From Sphaeramia orbicularis (lineage: Eukaryota > Chordata > Actinopteri > Kurtiformes > Apogonidae), in assembly GCF_902148855.1 (NCBI RefSeq), contig NC_043962.1, positions 29,453,964-29,517,963 on the forward strand: a stretch of DNA of 64,000 bases, in the 5' to 3' direction. The position numbers and the translations under genes are program-made. Numbering within the stretch: the stretch's first letter is position 1; every line of letters starts with the position of its first letter. Shown piece by piece: positions 39,301 through 56,000 of the stretch. Under the pieces are notes generated by a model. That model worked only from the letters and a program-made list of their open reading frames with translations, was not told the origin of the DNA and made no database searches.

Positions 39301-39900
39301 ATTCACAACTATTCACACCCATGGTTGATTTAGATCAGTTAACCTACTGATGTACATGTTGTTGGATAGTGGGAGGAGTCAGTAGTATTGTGATGTACCG
39401 CTACTTTACAGAGACAATGTTGGATTAGGCTGTAACATCCACATACATACTAGAAACTCAAGGATAACTAAATAATGAATAAACTACAACGTCTCATACA
39501 ATTGGAAAGTCAAATTTATAAATAGTATATTACAAAAAGAAAAATTTGCCTGTTGGATTTTTGTTAAGTAAGGCAGGTATCCAAGTAGGCATTTTTCACA
39601 ATTTTATGGAAGCAAAATCTTGATTAATAAAATTAATTTCTTATATTGCCTATCCTTAGGCAGGTGTTATGACAGCCACAAAAGATACATATAATACTTT
39701 AAAACATGAACGACAGTAATTTAAATATAAAAGAGCATGCATTGTAAAAATGTATTAAAATATTTTTTTTAAAAGGCCAGCAAATTTTAAACTAGAAAAG
39801 CACTCGGAGAGCGCAGACCTCCGCCAAGGCTGATCAGTGGCCCCCCCCCGTGGGCCCCCCCACGCCAAGGAGGTTATGTTTTTGCCAGGGTTTGTTTGTT

Positions 39901-39932
<32 letters not shown>

Positions 39933-42782
39933 CGTTAGTGTGCAACATAACTCAAAAAGTTATGGACAGATTTTGATGAAATTTTCTGGTCTGCGCCCCC
40001 CCCGTGGGCCCCCCCACCCCCGATCACCACCAAAATTTAGTCATTTCTTCCTTATCCCATTTCCAAGAAACCCTGAAAATTTCATCAAAATCTGTCCATA
40101 ACTTTTTGAGTTATGTTGCACACTAACGGACAGACAAACAAACAAACAAACCCTGGCAAAAACATAACCTCCTTGGCGGAGGTAATAAAAGCAAGTTATA
40201 TGAGCAAGTTGTAGAGTCTAATATTGAACAATAAAAATAAGTACATAAATAGCTGTATAAAATATATGACTAAAAATAAAATCATGTCTGAAAGTCCCTT
40301 TCTCCTTCCATCACTAGGAAGAATGAACAAAACAGATCTCACTAACCAGTGTGACATTCATATTCAGTGAAATTGGAAACAGCTGTTACAGTACGTTTCA
40401 TTTTTTTCAACAGATGTCTTCACTGTGACATGGTGTTCAAGTCATTTCAAGGACAAAAGGCACACATTGAAGAGAAACACTGTGAAATCCTCTTCAAGTG
40501 CTCCGCCTGTCCACTCGCCTTCAAGACATCTGACAGCTGCGAAGTTCATTTAAAAAACAAACACAGTGCGAGCAAAATGACCCCTCAGTAAGTTAGCATC
40601 TCATGACATGACTGTTAAAGTTGTACATTTCTTTTTACGGCTCATTTTAACATTTTTCTTTTTCGTCTACAGGTTAATTTTTAAGTGTTCATGTGAGACA
40701 ATATTCAAGAAAAAGCAGTTACTGTATCAGCATTTTCATCAGGATGCCAGCAAGCGTGTTACGTGTGTGTTCAAGTGTCCAAAATGCAACTCAGTCTTTC
40801 CACAAAAGCAGCTTTTAATGCAGCACTACAAGGTTAGCACTGCAATTAATTTACAAAAAATGTCACTCAAGTCTGTGTTTGTTGTTTGACAATGTAGGGG
40901 AAAAAAACCTCACTCATTTTTGTGGCTTTTTGTGATTTTTGGAATTCTATTTTGTTATTTAGGGTGTACATGTAGGAAACGCTACAGTAGAGAAGAGCAA
41001 GAAACAAAAGAATGAGCAAGACCAGGATACCAATTCCATCCAAGAGAAGAAGCAGAAGGGTCCCAGCCTTGTTAAACACACAGATAATCCCAGAAAGAAG
41101 GTGGAACAGGACAGTAGGCCACGTGCAAAGCCCACCGGCTGGACCTGTGGGGACTGTCTACAGTGGTTCCCTGAACGGGACTCTTACGTTTCTCATGTGA
41201 AGACCACCCATAGCAAGGTGAGAGCTTACAATGTCACCTAAACTTGCACAGATATTACTGCTGACATACAATGCACCAGTAAAGATGTAGAGCTGCTTTT
41301 TCTGTTGTATATTTAACCAGGTTATACAACAGACTAACATTGACTCTCGCCCTGAAATGGCTGATCTGGTGAATTTATTGCCATCAATTTAAATAGTACA
41401 AATGTAAATGTTGTGAATTGTATTTCAGATTTAAATATTTACCAAGACAATACTTAATTTCCCATTTGACTTTGTTTTCCTCTGTGATGCCTAATGAAGT
41501 ACGTATAATGTAACAACGTGAGGTGGTGGTTCACATCACACACAGTTTCTGTTTTCTATACATTCTAAACATACAGGCCATGTTTAAAAAAAGTGATTTA
41601 GTTATTGTACGATTTCAGTTTCATAGTTAAGTCCCCAAATATTTTTGGAGAAATAGATAGATGAACCATTTCTCCTTGGTTGCTAATGTATGTTAAATGC
41701 AAACTATTATAAAGATTAAATGGCATGATGAGCTTAATGTCTCCTAAAGTGTTTATATTCTGCTTCATACCCTCTATTTGTGGTATTAAAGGAAGTCTTT
41801 ACTGAGGCAGAAATACTCAAATCTACTAAACAAATAGCTTGGTATATTACTCACATCTTTACTCCTTTGTTTTACAGTCAGTCAAGCGATATCCATGTCG
41901 ACATTGTGAGCAGTCTTTCAACTTTACAACAAGTCTGAGACGACATGTACGCAACGTTCATGATGGAAAAAAGAAAATTTACATTTGTTGGTAAGATTTT
42001 TATTTCACACCCATACATTAAAGGAGAAAGTCCTGTTGTCAGAGTGTTTGCTAAACTTGCAAATTATTTTGTCTGCTTTGTGCTTAACAATTTTTTTTGC
42101 TTTTTTTTTTTTTTACACTTCAGGTATTGCACAGATATCAAGACTACATTCACAACAAGTGTGATGTTGAAGAATCACATTAGTCTTATGCATGGGATTA
42201 AAAATCCTGATTTGCGGCAAATGCCAAAAATACTCATTCAGGAATCCAAAAAGGCTGTGGGCAAGGTATCAGTTTATTCACCATAGAATTTACAGAACAG
42301 TAACTGCAAACACAAATACAACAGTGTTACAGTTCATTATTTAAGTGTGTGGTATTTGTGATTTGCAGGGGCCTGTATCAGAAACTCCTGCCGTTAACAA
42401 AAAGAAGGAACGGGGGCAGCATGAAGCTCATCTGGAGGCGCCTTCAGCAAAACGTCTGAAAACACAGTTCTGCTGCTCAAAGTGTGGTTTTCTTACAAAC
42501 AACAGTACAGAGTTTCAACAGCATATACCTCAACATAAAACAGATGAAAGCAGTCATCAGTGCCTTCACTGTGGCCTGTGTTTCACATCTGTACTGTCGC
42601 TCAACAGACATCTTTTCATTGTACACAAAGTCAGAGATCCTGAGGGAGAGGAGGAGGAGCAGGGTAATGAGCCGGTTAGATCAGTAGAGAATAAGGAGGT
42701 AAATGACTTGTTACCGGAGCTAAAGAAAACTGAGCCCCCACAGGCAGAAGAGCCAGCGAGTCTGCTCTGTGAGAAGCCCTGA
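36334..42782 (+). CDS. znf592: Zinc finger protein 592
   Basis: Nuclear C2H2 zinc-finger protein; human ZNF592 belongs with ZNF532 and ZNF687 to a complex linked to ZMYND8. Exons: 36334-38538, 38628-38806, 40414-40587, 40673-40832, 40963-41217, 41878-41990, 42124-42265, 42369-42782; 3642 bp, 1213 aa, exactly in frame (human 1267). The start [17 protein letters not shown] matches human ZNF592, as does [17 protein letters not shown]-like sequence near residue 70. Other shared blocks: [30 protein letters not shown], then C2H2 fingers from [11 protein letters not shown] through [18 protein letters not shown] to [16 protein letters not shown] and the HKVRD motif. Most N-terminal disorder is in one large first exon. 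ZNF592 rather than ZNF532 also fits linkage to alpk3, slc28a1 and nmb. Confidence 0.97.
39791..40184 (-). repeat. Fold-back repeat, copy 2 (znf592 intron)
   Basis: Inverted relative to the copy at 28121-28520. Begins ACTAGAAAAGCACTCGG and 'gagcgcagacctccgcc', contains two opposed arms around 'gtgcaacataactc', and ends 'ccttggcggaggt'. Includes a (TGTC)n-like run at 39896-39930. Lies between znf592 exons 2 and 3. Confidence 0.9.
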
Positions 42783-44440
42783 GACTGTAATCTAAACCTG
42801 AGCACTCAGACACAAGCAGTCTCTCTCCAGTAATGAGACCAGCCTTCTTCTAAAGCTGCTTTAATATTTTTCTGTTTTGTTGAAAGTAACAGAATTTCAG
42901 TCTGCATGGGGGTTCTGCATCAAAATGTCTGGGCCTTTAATTTATATGCATATTTTTTCATTTATTTTATGAAGCTTGCAATGATCATGGAAAGAACCCA
43001 ATCCTTAACCTTAATGACGGAACAGTATTTTCATAAATACAGATATTCAGTTACTTTTATTTAACTTTGCATGTCTTAATATGTTCATCTTGCCTTTTAC
43101 ACATACAGCTACTATACTCGTATTACAAATTAACCTTATTTCTTCAGATGTTCCATCCAACCAGAAAGGAGACTCAGGAATGTGTGTGTGTTTAAGGTCT
43201 GATATTAATTTAAGTCAGAGTGAAAGGGTGGATGATCTATGTCATTAACAGTAGTTATATTATTTAAAGCTAAATGCTACTGCCTAAATGGGTTTTAAAT
43301 ATGTAGACTCTTAAGCCATCATTTAGTACAAAACATAGCTTAGTTCAATATCAATATTCATTTAAAGTCAGCACTTACATATTCATATTATAGAGTAGGT
43401 GGAGTTTCTGTTTTAACCAAAGCCGAGACGTTTGGCTATTCCTACAGAAAGAACAAGATTTGCTTTTTGACCACTTAAGAATCCTGAATGCTTTTGTCCT
43501 TGTTTACTGAAAATGTGTATGATTGCATGCTGCAAATGTTGCTTTTTTAAGCGTTTTTTTTTTTTTTAATGAAAACGTGGGGAGGTATGGGATGTGTGGT
43601 GTAACAGTATTGAATATACCTCAGTTTGCCAAAAGTGTATTATTCAGGCAAATGAATGGTCTATGTTATGTCCAATCAGGGTACATTGTTGTGGATAATC
43701 CTGAGTAGGAGTGGAAGTGACACTCACCAGTGTATCGGAGTTCATGTTTTATAGATTTTGACCTGTTAACATCAAGTCGTTCATAAATGTTAAGATAGTA
43801 ACCCTTTCTAATATCTTTGAATGAGATTTTAGAGAAATAAGTGTTATTTTAATCATATTATGGCTACTACTTGTATTCAGATCTCAATTTGTAAAGCAGT
43901 ACTTCTTGTTTTGTATTGAACGTGACAGTTCCTACCTCCATAGGAAATGGCAGTGATTGTTAAATGTTGAAGGGCTTCGAGGAGTTGCAGATAATCTCAG
44001 TGCAATGTAAAAAAAAAAAAAAAGTTTATAAAAATGTGTATTATCCCACATTATAAAATTTTATAAATTATTTGGGAACAATGTTAAGGCCATGTGGTCA
44101 TATTGACCTGAATGGCAAGTGAATTTTTCTATGTACATGCTATATGAACTCAGTTTCTCTGTAATCTTAAACATCAGTCCTTAAATCACTAAACTGCAGC
44201 TGTTAACCTGCACAGACTGAAATGTATTACTTATTCACAACTTGTTCTTTTGTAATGCTTATTGAAAGATGTTTGTACTTTTGATACAGTGTATAATAAG
44301 GACTTGTATGAAAAGTAATGTGTACATAAAATAGCCAACAAACCCTGAATCCATGGCATTTTGTAAGCCATTACATCTATTCAGCATGCAGTGGCCTGTG
44401 TGCCTTGCAGTTATGTTTACCTGAGGTACATAAAAATAAA
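42783..44440 (+). other. znf592 3' UTR
   Basis: About 1.65 kb without coding signal, ending at AATAAA (44435-44440) followed by GT-rich sequence. Extent inferred from that signal. Confidence 0.6.
44435..44440 (+). terminator. znf592 polyadenylation signal
   Basis: AATAAA followed by a GT-rich stretch, about 340 bp before the nmb start codon. Confidence 0.6.
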
Positions 44441-44776
44441 CTGGTGCATTTAATTGCATTTCTGGATCATTCTTTTCTTACATTACAGACTTGGTACCAG
44501 GGCTTAAAGTATTTAACACCTGGAAGACTTCTTTCTGTTTGTTTTCTTTAATGGTGAGGAGTGGGTTTGAGGTCAGACTCAGCAGTCGTCACAGCGAGTC
44601 ATAAAGACACAGTTATGTTCGTCAGGCATCCAATAAGGAGCCAACAGGATGGATGACTTCAGCCATTATAATATTAAGCCCATCCTGTCACTGTATAACT
44701 GCCTGACCCCCAAGAAATAGACGAGCAGAGAGATTTTTATTTAAGTGGCATCAGGCTGAGCGAAACACGTTAAAGA

Positions 44777-45315
44777 ATGAAAGACATGTTGACAAAAATC
44801 TGCAGAGCTGGACTCCTCTGTTCCTTCATCCTTTTTTCATACATTGCAATGACATCTTCAATGACTCTTGATTTAACTGAGCTGAGAAATAAAGTTTCTA
44901 AGATCAAAGTGAATCCAAGAGGAAAACTGTGGGCAACAGGTAAGTGATGAATATTCTGGCAAATATATTTCATGGTTGTTTTTTCTTTTTAACAGTGCAG
45001 ATTAATAGGGTGTATTTTGTTTGATAAGGGCATTTCATGGGCAAGAAAAGTGTTCTGGACAGTTCCTTTATGGAATCTGCTTTTGAGGATGTAAACATTC
45101 CCACTGAAGTTGGAGTTCTCAGTCCTCTGAACAATGTGGAAAATCTGCAATCACTCCTCATTGAGATGCTGAAAATGACCCAGGATGCACAAAGGAAACA
45201 GCCGCTTCACATGTTAGTGCAGTTTACTTAAGTATTTTTATTCTGTTTTAATGCAAGAACTGCACAACTGATGATGTTTTTTCATTCATTTAGACAAGAA
45301 GGGGATCCTGTGTGA
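44777..45315 (+). CDS. nmb: Neuromedin B precursor
   Basis: Secreted bombesin-like neuropeptide acting on NMB receptors. Exons 44777-44939, 45029-45212, 45294-45315; 369 bp, 122 aa, exactly in frame. Residues 7-27 are a hydrophobic signal peptide (AGLLCSFILFSYIAM). The mature decapeptide GKLWATGHFM is at 49-58, differing from the mammalian GNLWATGHFM at one position, and is followed by GKK: Gly for C-terminal amidation and a dibasic cleavage site. Intron 1 splits the Gly codon inside the decapeptide (GCA ACA G|). The last exon adds only seven residues; its GTTAGT donor is weak, and reading through would instead end at 45228-45230. AATAAA lies at 45498-45503. Human NMB is also on 15q25 near ZNF592. 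Confidence 0.96.
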
Positions 45316-45497
45316 GGAACATTTCCACCGACTGTTGTTACATCAGTGGTGTAACTATATTATACCCTGCTGCTGGGGAAGAGGAGACTTTGAAACATTC
45401 TTATGAAAAATAAGATATCTGCATATTTATTTATTTATTTGTGATTTAACAATGTTATTTCAAATTGCTGGAACTGGAATTGATATTTATGTATGTT

Positions 45498-45503
45498 AAT
45501 AAA
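45498..45503 (+). terminator. nmb polyadenylation signal
   Basis: AATAAA about 180 bp past the nmb stop. Confidence 0.7.
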
Positions 45504-46102
45504 CATCCAATTAAAGCTGACATTTCTGTTGTTTGTAATATTTTTATTTTCTTCATAAAAGTACCAAATGCAAAGTAAATATGCATCTACTTTTTAATAA
45601 TATTAGTAATATATTTTTCCTAAAATCACAGAGCGCACCCTCAGTAAACAAGTGTATAATGCAAATTCAGAATAACAGATCTCAAAACTTATTGGAACAA
45701 CACTGAAAATTTGAAAAAGAAAAACAATAAATTAATCAATTAAATTATAACATGAGTTTAAATTTAATGTATAGCAGACCCCTGAGTGTTGTTGATTTAT
45801 TATTTATCACTATTTATTTATATATTTATTTATCATTTATTATTTATTTATTATTTATCTAATCTATAAATGTGTCAGGTGAATGTATCTGTTTATTGTG
45901 TTTGTGTTTAGATTGTATGTTTAAGAATTGTTAATAAAACTTTCTAATAAAAAATAAATTTAAAAAAAATTAGTGTATTTCCGCCATGTTTCTGGCGCCC
46001 CCTGTAGGCGGATTTAAAAACACATGTAGTTATCATATCCGGGTTAAAGTGACAGCATGCTAACATGTTTTATGCTAGTTAATGTGAAAACATTGAGTAG
46101 TT
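45504..46102. other. nmb-kti12 intergenic stretch
   Basis: AT-rich, with (TTTA)-like runs around 45800-45860. One GCTAAC at 46059-46064 lies 39 bp before the kti12 ATG. No gene seen. Confidence 0.7.
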
Positions 46103-50560
<4,458 letters not shown>

Positions 50561-50599
50561 GGTTTTATTATATGTTTCTTTTTTGTATTTTCTGGGCAA

Positions 50600-50605
50600 A
50601 ATAAA
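50600..50605 (+). terminator. kti12 polyadenylation signal
   Basis: AATAAA 40 bp past the kti12 stop codon. Confidence 0.7.
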
Positions 50606-51333
50606 TCAGTTTAAATAGTTTTTGTGACTTGTGTGTTATTACCGACTGTAGAATGTTTCATTTCAGTTCCATGATGATTTATCAAATATGTGCATGAATA
50701 CTTACACTTGCTGCACTTTTCATTGCTAGTGTTTCATTCATACAATAGAAATTTAAGATATAGCAAAAACAGCTGGTCTTCTCAACTTTTTTGTCGTAAA
50801 AATCTGAATGGAACTGAAGGAAAAACATGCCACAAACACAGATTTTCTAATGTCAAGTATCATTCTTGGGTGTATTTTTTTCCATTTTGATGTGAGGTGT
50901 TGTTCTTGCTAATAATTCTTGAAATCTGTCCAGTCAAAGCTGATCTCTTTTTCATGTACAGTGTTCTTAATTCCCCTTATTTTTCCTGACCTGTTAGTGC
51001 CAGCCCAACAAGTCGTACTTAGTGTTCTTGCTCCAAAGCTCATTATTCCTTCGTGGAATTTATAAGTAAAAAATTGCTGAGTAATGCTCTGAGATTTTTG
51101 TGTTATGTAAATGGATTGGGGGAGAACCCAAGACAGGAAGTCACATATTGATTGTGTAATTAGTTTGTCGCTTTGCTTGCAGTTACAACCACTGATTGTT
51201 TTACTGCCTTGCAACAAATTAAATGTATGATTATGAACATGTAACACATTGATGTAATTAATAGACCAACCTTTTATATACAGTTAATACTATACATCAC
51301 TTGAATGAAACAGTTTGATATTTTAAAACATCT
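50606..51333. other. Intergenic stretch between convergent kti12 and ch25h
   Basis: About 730 bp of AT-rich DNA. The 112-codon minus-strand frame at 50909-51247 shows no recognised domain or codon pattern and is not called as a gene. Confidence 0.6.
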
Positions 51334-51339
51334 TTTATT
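51334..51339 (-). terminator. ch25h (minus copy) polyadenylation signal
   Basis: AATAAA on the minus strand about 165 bp past the stop codon. Confidence 0.55.
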
Positions 51340-51502
51340 AAATGAAAAGCCATAAAAATACATCTTTCAGTTTGGTGTTGTTCACCGTGATTTAGCAAAG
51401 TAAACTCTACTGACACTGAAGCAAAGCAGCAAAAATACTGTATATACATGTAAACAGTGCTACAACACAACTTATTTACACTAATGTGAAACTTTACACG
51501 TT

Positions 51503-52339
51503 CTAGAATTTTTTCAAAGTTTTCTTCTTCAGAGGGACAGCAGTGCCAAAGATTCGGTCCCAGTGGCTGAAGAAAGGAGCATAGTTGCTGCTCGGTTTCT
51601 GGTGGTGCATGTCATGGGCCGGAGCACCACCAAACAGACCGAATGGCACCAAGTGGTTGAGAGCCCAGGGCAGGTCGTAGCCTATGTGATCCTCTACAGA
51701 CATCCAGAGACTGAAAACGGTGGTGAACCATGTGGTTAAAGGATGGCATTTCAAAATAATAGGGTCCTGGTTGCTCCAGAGTCCCACAGTCATGAGTTCA
51801 GGGATGCTGAGCTGCTCTGTCGACCAAGAGAAGGGTGCCATGTATTCATGGTGGATTGCATGAATCCATCGGTAAAGCTGTGAGTGTTTGTGATGTATGA
51901 AATGCCAAATGTAATACTGAGTGTCAAAGAGCAGAAGCATAGCCAGTCCATCAACAAATACCTCATACAGAGTGGGAGCATCCTGTGGTAGTGTTGGTAA
52001 AGGCAGTATAAACACACCGATTATGACAGTTGGCAGAACAAAGAATATGTGGTTATACAGTGCTGTCAGGAAGCTCTTAGCCATCATACCCAGTGTTGGC
52101 TTTCTGTCTGGCTGGATCTTGTACTGATAGAAGAAAGGCACCCTATCTCCCAAGATATCCAGTACAGCAAAAGGTATGCTGAAGAACAAGTAGCTGGAGA
52201 AGGCAAGTAGTACTGGGAAAAAAGGAGATGAGATGAGAGGCCGGTGGTGAAGCAGCATGTAGTCCCAAAGAGGCTGCAGCAGCCGGTCTGAGGCCCTGAA
52301 GGGCAGGAGCTGCAGAGGCAGCTCACTGATGTTCAGCAT
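51503..52339 (-). CDS. ch25h: Cholesterol 25-hydroxylase-like protein, minus-strand copy
   Basis: Di-iron ER membrane enzyme of the fatty acid hydroxylase family; CH25H makes 25-hydroxycholesterol, an antiviral and sterol-regulatory oxysterol. Single exon of 278 aa, close to human CH25H (272 aa). The three His boxes are intact: HFIHH at 146-150, HAIHH at 160-164, HDMHH at 242-246. Other family blocks: LLQPLWDY, DILGDR, QYKIQPD, SVEDHIGYDLPW, GGAPAHDMHHQK. Several hydrophobic segments fit a multi-pass ER protein. The ATG at 52339 follows a TATATAAA about 70 bp upstream. More diverged than the copy at 59719-60576, as it lacks LATQ and has KHSQLYRWIH. Which teleost ch25h/ch25hl name applies is not decided. 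Confidence 0.93.
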   Translation of the reverse strand: MLNISELPLQLLPFRASDRLLQPLWDYMLLHHRPLISSPFFPVLLAFSSYLFFSIPFAVLDILGDRVPFFYQYKIQPDRKPTLGMMAKSFLTALYNHIFFVLPTVIIGVFILPLPTLPQDAPTLYEVFVDGLAMLLLFDTQYYIWHFIHHKHSQLYRWIHAIHHEYMAPFSWSTEQLSIPELMTVGLWSNQDPIILKCHPLTTWFTTVFSLWMSVEDHIGYDLPWALNHLVPFGLFGGAPAHDMHHQKPSSNYAPFFSHWDRIFGTAVPLKKKTLKKF

Positions 52340-52409
52340 GTTGTTGAGGTGCTGCTGAGGGCTGCTACTGCTGCTGCTGCAAGTCTCATGACTGAGGCTA
52401 AGTTCTTGG

Positions 52410-52417
52410 TTTATATA
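52410..52417 (-). promoter_or_regulatory. TATA box of the minus-strand ch25h copy
   Basis: TATATAAA on the minus strand, about 70 bp upstream of the ATG, well placed for an inducible intronless gene with a short 5' UTR. Confidence 0.65.
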
Positions 52418-53056
52418 CTGTCAATCAGCTGAAGGGGCTTTGTTCGCAATCATAACAACTCAGCTTTTTTTCACTCAACAACTCAATGTGAAAGACTTGC
52501 AAGAAGATTAACCAAGCTAATCGAGAACATGCATTTGACATAATACATTCATGGGCTTAAGTTTAGCAGACGTTAGTGTATTTTTTATGCAAGTTGAATG
52601 TAGAGAGAACATTGACAGCAAAACTGATTTTTTTCACTTTTTTAAGTAGGATAACATCTGATCTGATGCATGAAATTAAAGCAGATTTAACAAATTGTGT
52701 CAACCCATTTATAACTTTGTACATGTTCTGTTCCAATGTAAATTCTCTTTTTTTCAACAGGATTATTAAAGGCCAAATCCTTTCAGGCTGAAATCTGAAC
52801 AACATGCACTGTATGGATTTCTTCTGTGCTCACTGCCCTAATACTGCAAAAGTAAGTAGAGTAAATAAAGAGCCCAATGCTGAATTTTAGCATTTTTAAT
52901 TCCCGCGAGATTAGAATGCTAACTCTGTCACAGTGAGGCGAATCATCATAACATGATTTTTTTTAAAATAGAAAAAACTTCATTGAAATTGTTTGACCTT
53001 GATCATACATTTTCTGTCAGGAATTAATCAGTTGAATTCATCTCTTTCTTCAATCA
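52418..53056. other. Stretch between the ch25h promoter and the CHY-finger gene 3' end
   Basis: AT-rich, presumably holding the 3' UTR of the CHY-finger gene and the upstream region of ch25h. Overlapping small frames at 52563-52805 on both strands look like chance. Confidence 0.55.
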
Positions 53057-56000
53057 TTACTTCTTGTCACTTGCCGCCTTCCGTGAAACCGTCTTGTTAG
53101 TGTTGGCATATTTTTGTTTATCATTTCTGAAGAGAAAGAAAAAGAATGTTGTACCACTGAAATAGAAATTAACCGTGTGAAATGTTCACCTGTCATTAGG
53201 GATGTTTACCTGCTCATTTTGACTTTATTTCTGCATCCTAGTCCTCCCTCCCAGTGGCTGGTTCGTGCCCCTCTTGTCATCATGCTTCCACAGCTGGTGC
53301 AAGGCTTTCCATTGGAGTAAGGCTGAAAAAAAAAAAAAAAAAAAAAACAGATTTAGAATAAAACAGAGTAGAGTTATACATCTATGTGTTGCATAATTAA
53401 ATAATCTGAATAAAATGAGACAATTATGACACATAACTTACTTCATCTCTGCTTTCATCTCATCAGATTACATTTCTATGCATAGCACTTACTTGACATA
53501 TATCTCAAAGCAGTTGTTGCTCACCTGTTCTTTGGCGCAGTAACCACAGATCATCCTGCTGGCGAGTTCCATTGGATGGTCCTGATCTTCATCATGACAC
53601 ACATCACAGGGGTAAGCCCGTCCACAGCAGGGAAACCTGAGGGCAGCCACACAAAGCTTTCACCAACCTTTACAGGCTTTTTATTGCACATGTGAAATAA
53701 AGGAGGACAAAGTGTGGACGATACCGAAGCCAGCGATGGCTCTGTTTGTAATGCTTGCACGTTCCCTTTTCTGGCAGTGGCTTCCCTTTTTGCACAGCAG
53801 GATCTCTTATTGTCTTATAATTAACAGCTTTATCACTGGGGCCTTCACAAAAAAAGAGAAAACATGAATAATTTGTTTGCGCACAGTATGTAAGAATGAC
53901 TTTCATGCATTGTGGGGCTTTTTAACTAATAATATGAGGCAATGCTGGTTAGAAAGCCAGCTGTGGCAGCTTACTGTGACAAAATCTCAGTCAGCAAAAC
54001 TAGGTGAGCTCTGACCTGTTTTGTTGGCGCGTGGTGGAATATACTGAAATCTTGCACTCTCTGCCAGGATGCTGAGCTTGCTGTGACATTCTTCACAATT
54101 GAAGTCCTTTGTTTGACCATAGGAGATATTCTGGAAAAGTAAAGACAAAACAGAGTTGTACTCATTAATAAATATCTTTAAATATTAAGAATATTTTGTT
54201 CATAATGGAGTTTTTCTTTTTAATTTCGACATTATTATTGCTAATGTTCACTTTTGAGGTGTATTTTGTGATATCAAGGTAGAATAAACTTTAACATGTT
54301 TCATCACCTGCACAGGGAACTCCTGGGAGCAGTTGAGGCAGCCCACAATAAGATCACAGTCCTGTAGTACAAGGTCAGCTGGTGTAGCGTTGTGGAGGTC
54401 CAGGTATCCTAGGACATCACTGTAATGGTGCAACAAGCAGGGCCTGAATGCAGCATTGATGCTTGCACTGCACTTCTCACACTGAGCTGAGCAGGGCGTC
54501 CTCCCAGTCAGCGTCAGGTCTGCAGTTACCTTACACCTGCAGATGAAACACATAAAGTCAACTCTGGTAAACAACAACAAGGTCATTTAGACTAAACTAA
54601 GTTTGATTTGGGACATGGAAATTACAGCTCTGGAAAAAAGTAAGAGACTCCGGGTTTCACTCTTCATAGGTATGTGTCTGTGTATAAAGGAGAGTTTGAT
54701 TATTATGGAAACTAACATTTCTTCCTAAAAAATAAACAATAAAAAATACTGCAATTTGGGGTACTTAATTTGTAGAAAATGACAACTGTTCAGAAAAATG
54801 CAGTGTTTTCAGACTTTAAAAACAGCAAAAAAAAACTTTAGAATCCCTTTTAAATACACAATAGAAATATTTTAAATGAATATCAGATTGAAAAAATAAT
54901 AATAATCTAGATTTGATAAAATAAAGTTGATTTTTAGTTAGTATTGTGTGCATTTAAGCAAACTCTCAGCCAGTCTTCCACATTGGTGCTGCTTTATGTA
55001 ACTCCTGACGCAAATCACAAGTACCTCAGCTTTGTTTGATTGCTCACATTTTCAATTTCAAGGGGGCAGGTCTGAAACTTTGTCTCAGAATTTTTTCCAT
55101 AGCTGTATATTTGACTCTTTTTTTCCCTACCGGTTACACTGAAGGCAAACGGTGATCTGTTGGGCTGCTATGGTGGCTGTGTTCTCTCCGAGTCTCAGTC
55201 CCAGCAGCTTCACCTCCGTGCCTCTGCGTGGGTCACTTAACTTGATGTTTTCCACCAGATGACTGGCTTCCTCCAGCTCCTGCTGCTGTCCTTCACCACA
55301 GCTTTGGCTCTCCTTCCCCTCCATGACTGTCTTCCCATCCTGTGTCTTTTCTGCCTTTCCTTCTTCACGTGTTTCTGCATCTGTACCTGCAGTGTCAGAA
55401 GCAGGCTCAGATGGGGGCTCATTCCCAGATTTTTCAGATACTGCTGCCTGGAGCTCCTGGTACGATATGAACTGCAGTCCAGCTTTTTCTAAATCTTTGT
55501 CTTTCTTCAACTAGAAAACAGTAAAATAAGACAAACTATCAGTTAGTGCATTTGTTATATCCACAATCATGTCCTGTTTATACAGATTTGAGTCTTACCT
55601 GCCTGGCTCCTTCTACAAACAGTCTCTCCAAACTCCGATCTAGCCATCGCAGAAAAGGTCGGAAGAGCAGCTCAACTTTTCCCATAAGTTGGTTGGTTGC
55701 GTGTTTAGCCTGAAGCCACTCCACTGATGCTTGCTGCACATGTCTAAATATCCAGACATGAACAAAGATATAGCTACTACACAAACCACTCACAAAGCGA
55801 AGAGTACAACACTTACCTTGCCATTACTGGTGGCAGATCCTGGTCCAGGGGTATATCCAAAGTAAAAATCTAAGCAAAAGGATGATTTCAGATTGTAACC
55901 TCATGAAGAAAAGATTACAGAAGCATTAATATGGACTGAAGCAGTGGTATTTACCTCTTGAGGATAACTGTCTGGGAAGCTCACCATGATGTCAACCTCT

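Noticed and set aside
50909-51247. 112-codon minus-strand frame between kti12 and ch25h
   Set aside because: No recognised domain, no Kozak or splice support, AT-rich composition like flanking DNA.
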